Shown here piece after piece: positions 21,046-32,355 of a DNA stretch of 64,000 bases. Under the pieces are notes generated by a model. That model had not been told where the DNA came from and did not search any database. It saw nothing but the letters and a program-made list of their open reading frames with translations. Position 1 is the first letter of the stretch. The number at the start of each line of letters is the position of its first letter. The stretch lies in NCBI GenBank assembly GCA_001792895.1, contig MARA01000003.1, forward strand, positions 558,001 to 622,000, read 5' to 3'. The position numbers and the translations under genes are program-made. Source of the stretch: Lentinus brumalis. Lineage: Eukaryota > Basidiomycota > Agaricomycetes > Polyporales > Polyporaceae.

Positions 21046-24000
21046 TCAGGTCCAGGAGAAATTGAGTAGCTTGCGGAAGATAGCGGCATCCTTATGGTTC
21101 GGATCCCGAGAGGCCACGCGCGGCCCGACCGACCTGAGGTTATCCTCATACTCAAGGTCTGGAAGAGCAATGCGGGATCGTTGCATCTGTGTGCAGCCCA
21201 GTCAATACCTGGCACCCAAGCATCGGCAGACGAAGGCATACCTCGTAGTCCATGAGCATGTCCTCCTGATGGATCAAGAACAACCGGCGCACTTCGACGC
21301 GGTCTGGGAAGCGGTCGTACTCGCTGCTCTCGCGACAGCCCTTCTGGCACTGGACAATCGTGTCTATGAAACGCGCCATCATGTTGAACTTGGCCCAGTG
21401 AATCTTGGTAGGGTCGTCGTCGTGATGGTCAGGATTTCCTTCGTGAGCTCGAATGAGGTCGGAAAGGTGAATTTCTCTGATGTATCGTGAGCGAGCAGTA
21501 GCGAAGAATAACGTGGAGGCACTCACAGCGCGGGTATACAAGCGCCCTTCGTATTTCTTAAGGCCATACGATACTTCTGATGTGAGCGCACGGATTGCAA
21601 GAGTTGATCCCATTGCTGGAAGTTCTTCCAATGTTCGCTCGCCTTAGTTCGCAACAGCTCGAGGGACTCGTCGCCTTCGAACGTAGCGCTATTGATACCA
21701 GCGATGATAGCACGCAATCCCGAGTAATTGTGTAGGTTGCGCAAGCGATTCGCAACGTCGATGAACTTCTCGATCTGTCGTGCACGTCCCTTCGGCTTGT
21801 CGTGACATAAAATGAGGGAGACGACCCTGCATTGGCCTGTGAGCGTGGAATACGCGGAAAAAAAAGTACATCGCCAGCATACCATTCGCCGAAATGGTTG
21901 GAGATAAGGTTATACACCGTAATCGGATCCGCCTCAGTGTCCTTCTTGCCCTGCACAAGCACGTGCTGGAGCCAATGTCGTGGCTATAAGCCCGTACAGG
22001 TTAGAAGTGAGAATGTTTGACATGGGCCTGACAACATACCTCGATACGCAGGAAGAATTGGCATTGTATGCGGGTCATTTCCTGTGCAATGTCGGCAGGA
22101 TCACAGGCGTAGAGTGCTTGGCTGGTAGTCTGCAGCGTTCGCAAAATCACTTTCGCTGACATGCCACTGGCCGTGCCGGATACTGGGTCAGAAGAGTGGC
22201 CGAACGGTGCGGAAGATGCGGGCACAGCGATGAGTGCTTTCGCTGTTAGAGGCAGGCTGGCCTTGCGCTCGCGAGCAAAACCGGACTGTGAACCCGATGC
22301 GCCGGTTGAGGCATTGTCTGCTGGTATCGGCGTGGGAGACATAGACCGCTGGGAGACCGCGTTATCCATGAGGAACGAGTGCTCTTCATCGGAAAGGCTG
22401 GAATTGTCGGAGCTCTCGTCTTCAACCTTGAGTCCCCAAGAGGAGTCCTTGTCCCTCAGGCTTGACACCATTTCAAGGAACGGAAGGAATTCAGCGCCAT
22501 AGTGAAGCAAATACGTCTTGTTAAGGATCGACTTGATGAGAGCACCGAGAGCACCAGAGGCACCGGATACAGCGAAATCGGTCGGGTAGAGGTTTATCCA
22601 ATGGTCCAAGAGTTGACAGATTCTGTACTCCAGCTCAGCACCGGAGGGCTAAATCTGAACTACGACTGTCACATACCTCATCTGCGCGTAACAAGCGAAC
22701 ATGGGATCTCCGGATGGGTGGTCGAGAGAACGCATCCGTTTCTGCATTGCAAGCAGGACGGTACGAGGGCTCGCGAAACGACGGTAGGTGAGCAGGAAAT
22801 GGGAGATGAAGATAGGATCTATGACACAATCAGGTCCAGTTCGTTGAGCTGACATTTGTGCAGCTTACCGTCGTCACAAACGGCCATGAACAGTAGCTTG
22901 TTCAGTAAGTCGTCCAGGCTCATCCAAGGGGGGGCCCGTCTATGACATGGCCTTAGCACAGACAACACATCGATGAATAGACCGTGCTCACGACTCCTTT
23001 ACGGACAAGTTCCCTGCACCCTCCGATGTCGAGACGTCTGTCGTACTCGGCGGGCCCTCGGCGCCGAGTCCAGGATGCGCATGCAGCGAATTATGGCTAC
23101 TGTTCCTGGCGACATTATACACCCCGGCGTGTCCTTCTCGCTCATCGCGTTTGGACTTCTCGTGCTCGGACAGCAAGTCGCTAGTTGAACGGGCACGTGT
23201 AGGGGACGCTGGGGTAGACGTCGTACCGGAAGCCGTGCTACTCAATGGTTGATGATATGCACGGGTGGCCTGCGAAGTCGATTGGGAGGGTGCATGATTT
23301 GATGTTCGGTTGGTAGGCGAAGGCTGCTGGTGGGAATTGAAAGGGTGGGAAGAAGCTGCAGTGGGCGTCGCTGATGATGCGCGCGAGACATCCCACGGGG
23401 GCGGCGTACTAGTTGTCAGGAAGGCGGGCGAAGCCGGGTTTCTGTGGGATTCGCCTGAGTCTGCGCATGGAGATACGTCAACGATAAGGATCGTTATGTA
23501 AGTTATAAGGAGGAGACATGCCTGGGGGTCGAGTGATGGCCTTCAGAACCCACTGGAAGGCTTTGCGAATCCTCTCCTTGCCTGCCTCAGTAGTAGTAGA
23601 AGCCTCAACGAGCCCAATATCGTACGGCTTCAGCATCGCGAGGGCCTCGGTGGGGTTGACGCGCTGCTCCAATTCCGACTTGCACGCGAGCACGATCACT
23701 GGCGCATGGAGCTCACCGAGGGCATCTGCGTAATGTGGGTGAGCGGAGTGGGGTACACCAAACGTAACATACGTACAGAGGAGATCCTGAACATGCGCAA
23801 GAGAATGCTTTTCCGTCGCATCATAGCATATGAGGATTCCATCCCAAACATCCGTGGCATCCGCCCATATACCGCGAGCATGGCTCAGATTGAAAGTGGA
23901 GACGTCGGCCTCGAGCACACGCAGTGTGCAATCTGCGCCATCCTGGCCTGCAGGAATCACGCCCCTCCGCGCCGTATCTGGACGCCATCAGTACGCTAGC

Positions 24001-25000
24001 ACCCGATATCGAACGACATACGCACAGGTGAAGGTCCCCTTGCGTCCAGGAACGTCGATTTCCTCGGGTTTGCTGAGCCCGCAGTGCTTCAGGCCCTTCT
24101 GGATCACCGCTGATTTCCCGCATCCATGAGGACCAACGACAAGTAGGGTGATCTCGGGGGGAGAATACTGTACAGTATTAGAGACATGAGCCATGTAAAA
24201 TTTTGGTACACGCTCACCTCCTGCAGATGAGTGCGCACTGGCATGAGGCTCCTCTGTTTGGCACTTCCTCCGTTCAAGCTGCTGCTCCTGGACGGCGAAA
24301 TGGGTGGTCCCGCTCGAGCGACTTGCATGGAAGGGACTGACCCTTTGAGCTGCAAACGCGACGGCATGGGAAGCTCGCCCGGCCGCACAGACTGGCGAGA
24401 GGACTGTTTGCCCTTGCGAGTGCGCCTCGAGAAGTCTTCAGAGCGTTCAAGATCAGACTCGTCCAAGACGCCAGGATCACGGTCGTCCGTCGTTGTGCTG
24501 ACGCTGGTCCCACGGCTACGCGCAGTCGAGCGCTTATCGCGGTCGGCCCAAGGGGGGCGGAAGGTGGGAGTCGATGCGTCGGATTGTCGCGAGGAAGACG
24601 GCGGAGCGTGGTCAGCATCAGCCTGGGAAGCGGAGGAAAGGGGGCTTGAAGGTTTGGGCCTTGCAGTCGCCATGCCGGGCTTGTAGCTGACGAAGGAATC
24701 GACCGATATGGATTTCCTCAGGCCAGCTGGCGTGGTCATCGCAGGTGCGACAGGGGGATAGAGGTACACGGGCGAGCCATTGCCAGAAGACGAACTGGGC
24801 TGATCCGGAGACAAGGACGTGTGAGCGGTTAAGAAGGCGTCCTGGGCGGCGTACGGGGACGAGGAAGAGGGGCGAGAGGACGGCGAGTCAGACCTCTTCT
24901 GGCCATTGCTCGCGCCGAAGAGGTTGGAGGTGTCGGGCATCTGGATCGGGGGAAGGGAAGGGATTCTGGGTAAACCGATAGGAGGGATTTTGGGAGTCAT
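21046..25000 (-). CDS. Ras-like domain fused to a RasGEF (CDC25-type exchange factor)
   Basis: Twelve exons (24218-25000, 24026-24167, 23777-23977, 23522-23725, 22992-23460, 22869-22939, 22677-22818, 22040-22622, 21883-21983, 21527-21826, 21242-21476, 21046-21186) give 1123 residues. Residues 1-261 are Ser/Pro-rich and disordered. Residues about 262-440 form a Ras-like fold: P-loop GPHGCGKS (273-280), GILICYDATEKHSL, and VIVLACKSELE in the G4 position. The DxxG of G3 is absent and NKxD is replaced by CKSE, so nucleotide handling is doubtful. After a Ser/Thr-rich linker come RasGEF-N (SLDDLLNKLLFMAV, LDHWINLYPTDF) and a complete CDC25 domain (VYNLISNHFGEWVVSLIL, FIDVANRLRNLHNYSGL, GACIPALEIHLSDLI). 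It should activate Ras-type GTPases. One intron (23461-23521) is GC-AG. Confidence 0.88.
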
Positions 25001-25698
25001 GCTGAGGCGGTGGTGGCGTCGTTCATGGGGGTGTCTCGAGCAGACGATGGGTATACTCTTCAGTCCCTCCCGAGGCCGAGCGGTGAGCTATGTGAGAGAG
25101 CGGACGCAGACGAGAGCAGAGAATCGCCGTGCCCGTCAAGAGCTCGTCGCCAGATGCAACGTCCACAACGAGTCCAGCGCTGTCCACCCACTTCCCACCG
25201 GGCGGTCGTCGGCCGCCCTCCAGTCATGTGACACACCGTTCTCTCTCTTCGATTCCGATTCCGAATGCATATGTGTCGAACTGATGTTCTAGCTTGCTGT
25301 TCTTGGCTGCTCAGGAGAAAAGCAACGCTTTCATGAAAGGGTACTATGTAGCGGACAGGACGCAACTGGCTGCCGAAGAGCAGGTCGTACTGATAGCACT
25401 GCAAGTACTGCGCAGAAGCCCAATTATACTGATAGTCAACCGCCACGAAGAAAAGCAGCCTTTAGTATGTGTTCAATCGTTCAGAATGAGCGGCGACATA
25501 ATCCTTAGAGCGAGCCAAACGTGTCAAAGAAGATCCCAGCAGGTGCGCATGTTGGCCGCGTGTCTCACAGCCAGCGTCGCGTCGTGAGGCCTGCGTGCAT
25601 GTCTCTCGCAGCCCATATATCCACCCAGCTCCCATCCGGGGGAGCCCACAAGCTGCTTTATACCCTCATCCACCGATATGCGACAGCGTCGAGGCGCA
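25001..25698. promoter_or_regulatory. divergent intergenic region
   Basis: About 700 bp between the starts of the RasGEF gene (minus) and the MARVEL-like gene (plus); holds both promoters. A TATA-like GCTTTATACCC lies near 25654, about 45 bp before the plus-strand start. No gene seen inside. Confidence 0.45.
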
Positions 25699-26348
25699 AT
25701 GCGAGCCAACTACCACCCCTTCCTTTTCACCCTCATGACCCTTACGGCCGCCGCCGAGCTCGGGCTCACAGCTTTCCTCGTCAGCGCCGGCAACGAAACG
25801 CGACACTGGGCCAGCCCCAGTTACCATTCGCTGTCCGTCCCCCGTCGCTCCAGGTGTCGACAGCATCTGACGGAGAGCCATTTGCATGACAGCCTGATTC
25901 TGCTCTGTTTCTCGTCAGCATGGACGTTGCTATTCTCGACAGCCTATGTCCTCTGGATCTTTGACGGCGCTGTTCACCTGCTTGCGCAAGTGGCAAGCTC
26001 CGTCATTTGGCTCCTACTCACCTCCATTTTATGGGTATGGTCCAAGGCCTCAATATCGGAGGCAACATTAACCTCCTCCACAGGGTGTGGGCGCCGGGTT
26101 TATGCACCACGCACGAAACGGTGGCAACTGCGCTGGACATCCACCCATATCGCGGTACGCTTCAGCTTGCATGCTCGCAAGCCTCGACTCTGATCATCGC
26201 CCACAGGTGTCGCCAGACGCTCACTGTGGAGGCTTTAGGGTGGACAGAGTTCAGCCTCTGTTGCGTGACGTTGGCCGCGACCATTCTTTGGATGCGGAGT
26301 GGCCTGGGGAAGAAAAAGTTCATCAGAGATTCACGGACGTTCGTATGA
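25699..26348 (+). CDS. MARVEL-like four-helix membrane protein
   Basis: Exons 25699-25832, 25893-26034, 26084-26154 and 26207-26348 give 162 residues; an in-frame ATG at 25678 would add seven. Four hydrophobic segments are visible: FLFTLMTLTAAAELGLTAFL, LILLCFSSAWTLLFSTAYVL, ASSVIWLLLTSILWGVGAGF and FSLCCVTLAATILWM, with a cysteine-bearing loop (NGGNCAG, then RCRQTLTVEALGW) between the third and fourth. This topology and the EALGW/AELG motifs fit the MARVEL-like proteins common in basidiomycetes. Members act in membrane organisation and apposition; the specific role is unknown. Confidence 0.75.
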
Positions 26349-26883
26349 GGGTTCGAGCCGCGAGCTATTTTTGAACTTACGGTACTACATCATGGACATG
26401 GTCGGTCTCCTTGATTTATGTATTCTCTGCAGCCTGAGTGCGCAGAAGTGCCAGCCGGACTGGCTACATGCTATGAGCCTGCAGCGAGAGATATTAGCGA
26501 TGAAATTTGAAAGTTGCTCCATCGCACCTCTCCACATGTGCGCAAGCTGTGCGCGGGCAAGTCGCGTACATATGCGTTGAGGTAGCCTGAGGCAGGCATG
26601 CTTGCAAGACTTGAGAGACCGAAAGGGATGATCAAGGGAACTAGCGCCTTGTGACGCAGCTGAGATTCGATCACCTAGCGTGCTTATCTGATAAGATCCG
26701 GACTCTCGCTCCTCGTCCGAGTCCCCTTGAATTGCTTTCCTGAATCCGGGCTCTTTCGGCTGTACGCTGGCTGTAACGTATATATCTTGCTTGCTTCCTC
26801 CATCTGCGGCTCTCGCGCGAGGACCATAAGATCTACGAGGCTCAGACCTGCTGCGGTCGGACGACTCGCCAGCCTACCCCACC
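26349..26883. other. intergenic spacer, promoter of the transporter gene
   Basis: 535 bp between two plus-strand genes. TATA-like sequence ACGTATATATCTTGC occurs near 26780, about 100 bp before the next start. No gene seen. Confidence 0.45.
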
Positions 26884-29249
26884 ATGTCCGCGTCTGACCT
26901 CCCGGTGCAAGTCCCCCTTCTCACCGATGCCGAACGCGAGGACGAGGCGGAGGACTACTCGAGCGACGATGAACTGGCCGCGCGGAGGGCAGAGGAAGCT
27001 CTCTTGAATGACGGGCGCGACCTTCCTACACCCGCGCGGGCTTACTTCATACGCTCATTGGCCTTGCTCTGCGCGTGTTCGTTGAGCGTGGGTAGCCATT
27101 AGTACGTCCAACCATTCTCCGTGCACACACCCTTCTAACTCCAGGCATTAGTGGGACATACATCTTAGGCCCCCTGAAGTCACGTCTCGCACGCGAGATG
27201 GGCACCAATAACACAGAGTTCTCGCTCATGATCTCTGCGTTCTCCCTCAATAGTACTTGGACTCCCCTTGTAGGCGGGTTACTCGCTAGTAGGCTCGGGA
27301 CTACCTTCACCAGCATTCTTGCTACAGGAATCATTCTTCTAGGTGAGCTCAGTACTCATCGGGTTCAACAGTGCGCTCATGCTCTCCTGCGCAGGTCAAG
27401 CATGTCTCCTCATCGGTAACCTCTCAGACAGTGCACGCATCATGGCATTGGGCATGTTTGTCTTTGGGATGGGTGTGAGTCCGCTGGCCGTTGTCCAAGA
27501 GACCATCATAGTCCGGTTCTTCAAGTCTCACGGCCTCGGAGTTTCGCTCGCGCTCGGCCTTGTCGCTGGAAAGGGCGCATCCTTCATTTCTGCCCTCACC
27601 TCGTACCCTCTGTCGCAGCGCTTCGGTCCTCACGCACCGTTCTACGCTGCCACAATCCTGTCCGCTTTCTCCTTCACCATCAACCTCATTTATCTGTCTG
27701 CGTCCAAGTGGCTGGTTCGCGAGTCCGGCACCGAGCTGGAGCCCTCCGAGATTCATGCGGAAGCCCATGCGCGTGCAGCATCTACCTCTGGAATCTCATC
27801 TGAAGCGGAGGCTTTGGAGGCAGTCGCCAAGAAGCGTATGGTGAACCTTAGGGACATCACGAAGCTCGGCGATGTATTTTGGGCGTACGTGTGTATCAGT
27901 AAACTTTGCCAGTTCATCGGTCGCTCACAGACATGGCAGCTACATAGGTCTCAATGTCCTCTGTGGGGCCATCTGGTCGCCTTTCACTCACCTGGTTGCG
28001 TAAGTCTTGAGGCGACGGCGACGTTCCCCGTTAGCTGATGCTTAGTTGCGCAGGAATATTTTGCAGCGCCGTTACGACCTCACAGAAGCGGACGCAAGTC
28101 TGAAAGGCTCATATGTCCTAGGCGGCAGCGTGATCCTATACCCTATCGTACGCATCTTTCCACGCACTCTCCGGACTTGCCATTGACCTAGTGACTAGAC
28201 TGGCTTTGTCATTGACAGAGTTAAGAGGAGCAACTTCGTTATGAGGCTCTTTCTGCTCTCTAGCATTTTGACACTCTGCTGTTATTTGTGGTTGGCTACC
28301 CCTCCATCGTTGACGAAGACGCCTATCCCGGGAATCATCTCATTTGCCTTGGGACATGGCTTCTCGCCACGTGAGTACATGCTCTGAATCCCCAGGCAAT
28401 GATGGTGGCCTCTAATTCGCTCGACAGTGCTGCTCGTGGTCATCGTCCCTCGTATCGTCCCCCTGAAGTACGTGTCCACGACTCTGGGTGCGCACAAAGC
28501 AGTAAGTTTTTACTTGTCTTTGTCTGGCACCAAAGTTTCGCTCACCGCAATCTCGCCGTTTGCAGCTGGAGCAGACTGGCTCGACTATCTTCCAGACGCT
28601 TGCCGGTCTCGCACTGGATGTCAAGTCCAAGAAGCCGTCTGAGAAAGAGTTGTCGCCTATTGACGGCGACGACAAGGATATACAATATCTGCTGAACACC
28701 TTCCTCTTCTTGAACCTACTGCAGATCCTTGCAATCATTGGCCTTGCTCGTCTAGACAAGAAACAGCGGCAGGCTGCTGCGAGGCGTATGAGCGCTCTCT
28801 TGCCGCAAATTGCAAACGGCAGCGAGTCGGAGGAGGAAGAGCCTGTTTCGAAGCGACACGCTCCAGGGGACGACGATTGGCAGGCCGAAGCTTCTACGAG
28901 CGACGTGGATCCGCGCCGGAGGAGAAGTAGTTTGAGTCACCATATACGCCACTCATCGTCCATAACCCAACAGAGCATCCCATTGCTCGGGAGTGGTTCT
29001 CGCCACTCCACTGTCCGTGGCAGCCGATACCTCGTGGAGGCTGCAGTGGCGGAAGACTCAACCGGAGCTCCTGTGACTGTGATGCTAGTCCGGTCGAAGC
29101 CAGAGGTCAGACGTGGCGAGGTTTTTGCATCGATTTCTATCCTCGCCATTGCGTTTGCGTGGGCGTTGTTCATGGGCACTGCATGGTACAGATTACGGTC
29201 GAAAGAGGAGCGAGGGGGAGGCAGTCACGGAAATTACACGCTGATATGA
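26884..29249 (+). CDS. major facilitator transporter, MFSD1-like
   Basis: Eight exons (26884-27101, 27152-27342, 27395-27884, 27940-27999, 28054-28147, 28199-28370, 28428-28501, 28566-29249) give 660 residues. The start is acidic and contains LL pairs (PLLTDAER) that could sort it to the vacuole. Then come about twelve helices with SHYGTYILGPLKSRLAREMG, NNTEFSLMISAFSLNSTW, FGMGVSPLAVVQETIIVRFF, SHGLGVSLALGLVAGKGASF and, in the second half, GLNVLCGAIWSPFTH and HKALEQTGSTIFQTLAGLA. These match the MFSD1 family; animal MFSD1 is a lysosomal dipeptide uniporter. A vacuolar small-peptide or related transporter is inferred. A cytosolic Ser/Arg-rich stretch precedes an additional hydrophobic segment (FASISILAIAFAWALFM) near the C-terminus. 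Confidence 0.82.
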
Positions 29250-29482
29250 CGACGCACCAACGATACGGAGTGTTCCTGCATATAATATATTCTTATTTCT
29301 GCTGTTCCACTGAGACGGACATTGCGACGTGCAAGCTGTGTGTAAGGTAGGGGGATTACAAACCACAAACGGGAAGGACAGTATCCTGAGGACAAGCGGG
29401 AAGGAGCGCACTATCCTAGGGTGTTACTTGAAGTCTTTGGTGGACACCATCTATGCCGTCAGCAGTTTAGTAACGTCGAAAC

Positions 29483-30480
29483 TCAACCAATACTCATGCT
29501 CACGATCGAGAGTTTCTTCTTCCTCTCCGGGTCAGTCAACGCGCGAACATCGAACATCCTGCGCGACTTGATAAGAATGTGGGGAGGACAGATCTGTGAG
29601 AACACCTACTTGATGAGGTCTTCCGTTGTCAAAGGCTCTTTTGTGTGCGGATGCGTCAGACCAGCCGCTACCTTGATCATCTCCGGCGTGACGACTCGCG
29701 GGCAATAACAGGTCGCCCATGTAGATTGTTCCGATACCCACATACAGCGAACCATTACCTCTTTGCACCCCGGCTTGAAAAGCCCTGCCTCTTGAAGGAT
29801 TTTGCGCTGCCCTTCGACGGTCTCGTCCAGTGAGGGCGGCACGCTCTCATTCGGGATGAGCGCAGCCTTGCCGATCTGGAACAGTTTGGGTAGCTTCTCT
29901 GGCAGCGGGGGCGGCTCCTCTCCCCTGATGTAGTACGAGATACGATCCGCTGCGCGTTTCGCGTCTGTCAGTTCGACGCGACAGGAGAGCGCGACGGCGT
30001 ATTTCTCCGCGTTCTCGGGTGGTGTTCGAGGTCAAGGCACTTGATGACAATGCCGTCGACGTGACACATGATGTCGTCGTCGCCCACAATTCGTTCTGCC
30101 ACCTTGATGTCAGGAGGACGAGTGAGAGCAGACTCCCCGGTGTGGGTCTTGCTGCAGATCTGCTTATGCTGCTTCCTGCAAAATGGCGCGTGGGCATCTC
30201 AGCGTTCAATCGGAACAGGCAATAATTACCAGTCTGCTTTCTGACACTGAGGACAAATATCGTCAGTCATATGGCTGCCACTTGCATGAAGTTGCTCCAA
30301 CCTCTTTCGAGCAGTAGCCCATTACTTTGCACTGTAACCGCGTACAGTCAACCCGATAGCTATAGCGGGGGAAGGCTGTGGTCCACGCACCCCGCTACAC
30401 ATCTTGATCGTTTGCGGACTATGCAGAATCCGACAATTTGCGCACTCATGCGAGCGGATGATTGGCCGCTTTTCAGACAT
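29483..30480 (-). CDS. MYND zinc-finger protein, possibly frameshifted
   Basis: Exons 30391-30480, 30302-30331 and 30230-30246 plus the start of the exon at 30175 encode a complete MYND finger: CANC, then CSGCKVMGYCSKEC, then HKQIC. The next exon (30175-29610) reads VAERIVGDDD and CLDLEHHP in one frame and then ENAEKYAVALSCRVELTDAKRA in another; one base appears missing near 30016-30022. An alternative is a 74-nt intron from a GTGGGC donor ending in CCCGAG, which also restores frame. The last exon (29483-29558) adds KMFDVRALTDPE. MYND fingers mediate protein-protein contacts; the downstream domain is not recognised. The gene is divergent from RPL15. Confidence 0.6.
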
Positions 30481-30823
30481 TGTCGGCGCTGTTGTGGTCA
30501 AGTCGCAAGTCGCGACGCGACGCGTTCCAGCGGTTGTCGCGCGTCTTGGAAGGCACGTGATGCTTCGGCGTTCGCCGACCGCCCATGCAGATTGAGAGTT
30601 CGTCTGCCATACACCAAAACAGCTCGACGACCCCCCGACTATCCTCAAGACACGAGAGGTGAGTGTCCGAATCTATGCCAGACAGCCCGAATGAAGCCCC
30701 AAATGCTGTTGTACGACGGAGACGGCGAAGGAATGGCGGGAAGAGGGTGGATGGGCGATTGGGCTTCCGGATGACACTCCAACCTGCAGGGATACTGACT
30801 TCGTATTCCCTCCAGCCCGCAAG
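30481..30823. promoter_or_regulatory. divergent promoter of the MYND gene and RPL15
   Basis: 343 bp between two start codons. No TATA box seen; ribosomal protein promoters often lack one. No gene inside. Confidence 0.4.
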
Positions 30824-31288
30824 ATGGGAGCCTACAAGTATATCGGCGAGCTCTACAAGAAGAAGCAGTCGGATGTCCTCCGGTTCCTTCTCCGCGTCCG
30901 GTGTGTTGAATCTGGCCTGCTACGCTCTCTCGTCCTCATTGAGTTGCAGGTGCTGGGAGTACCGCCAGCTGAACGTGATCCACCGCGCCTCCCGCCCTTC
31001 TCGCCCGGACAAGGCTCGCCGTCTTGGCTACAAGGCCAAGCAGGGCTACGTTATCTACCGCGTCCGTGTCCGCCGTGGTAACCGCAAAAAGCACGTCCCC
31101 AAGGGTATGTCGCATGCCACATCCTTGATGTGCAGGGGAGATTCTTAACGTTATCGCAGGTGCCACCTACGGCAAGCCTGTCCGTCAGGGTGTCAACCAG
31201 CTCAAGCCTCAGCGTGGCTTGAGGAGCGTTGCGGAGGAGCGTGTTGGCAGGCGGTGCGGCAACTTGCGTGTGCTCAACTCGTACTGGA

Positions 31289-31328
<40 letters not shown>

Positions 31329-31645
31329 CGTCGACCCCAACCACAAGGCTGTGCGTATTCTCTTCATTTTGATTCTTACGAAATGTCTCAAGACTACATG
31401 TAGATCCGCCGCGACGCCAGGATCAACTGGATCACCAAGCCCGTGCACAAGCACCGCGAGTCTCGTGGCCTCACTTCTGTTGGCAAGCAGGTCAGTCCGA
31501 GTGTCTTACGCATAGCTTTGCAGTTGCTGAAGGACCCCGCATCACGCAGAACCGTGGCCTCGGCAAGGGCCACCGCTACAACCACACTCCGGGCTGGTCC
31601 ACCTGGAAGAAGCACAACACGCTCAGCCTCCGCCGCTACCGGTAG
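30824..31645 (+). CDS. RPL15: 60S ribosomal protein L15 (eL15)
   Basis: Exons 30824-30900, 30950-31104, 31160-31350, 31404-31490 and 31550-31645 give 201 residues. The sequence begins [18 protein letters not shown] and carries the eL15 motifs [54 protein letters not shown] and [19 protein letters not shown], ending NTLSLRRYR. The final intron ends at CACGCAG (31549), which alone keeps the NRGLGKGH block in frame. It is a structural protein of the cytosolic large subunit. Complete and typical. Confidence 0.96.
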
Positions 31646-32355
31646 ACTGTCGTGTTTGTTTCTGTATTTGTTTCGTGTCATGCATACCGCCCTCTACCGC
31701 CATCATACTGCGCTCCCATGTCCTCTCATGCTCGTTATGGATGTATGCCTCGTGCAGCTTGCCAAAAGAGGTCACTTGCCTCCTGTATCGCCTCACTTTG
31801 GTCTGGTCATGCTGGTCCATTGTACTACTATGCAGCGCGCATCGCCAACAGTTTCCGTGTGGGAATCGCCCTGAGTGTTTCCAAGTATACCCTGCGTGAC
31901 ACGCTCCGGAGATGGATGGACATGACTGCTGAGTTCGAGAACTGTCCGGGCAACATGAGGCTGACACGTTTAGGCCCTGGATGGAGCAGAGGGTACTGCG
32001 CATCTAGGCGAAGAAGGGGACACCTGTCATCCACATACACGACGTAGCCGCAGAGCTGTAACATCCGGACGGCTGCTTGAGCCGAAGTCTGATCATGAAT
32101 TCTTTTGTCTTCGAATCCCAGTTTCGTTCTCTGTCCTAGACGATCAACCTGCTCTCTGGCCGTCTTCGGGACGGGTTCTACGTCGCATGCTCGCACTGGC
32201 TATACACTCGGACGGACACGCACCCGATACCCTGATACGCTCACAGTAGATATCTGCTTTCATTTCCCCGGATCCACCAGCTTCTCTCCTGGCGCGGTCA
32301 TATAAGCAGCTCTGCCGTCATCACACCAAGACCCATCCTCCCAGTCCAGGCTACG
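31646..32355. promoter_or_regulatory. intergenic; TATA box of the GH16 gene
   Basis: 710 bp. A TATA element (GTCATATAAGCAGC) lies near 32299, about 55 bp before the GH16 start, a spacing expected for a strongly regulated gene. A 122-residue minus-strand open frame at 31828-32196 shows no domain and is not annotated. Confidence 0.55.

Noticed and set aside
25264..26580. Short open frames around the MARVEL-like gene as additional genes
   Set aside because: They are frame shadows or run through the introns of the four-exon gene.
31828..32196. 122-residue minus-strand open frame between RPL15 and GH16
   Set aside because: No domain, no signal peptide, no splice or promoter support; length is reachable by chance in this GC content.
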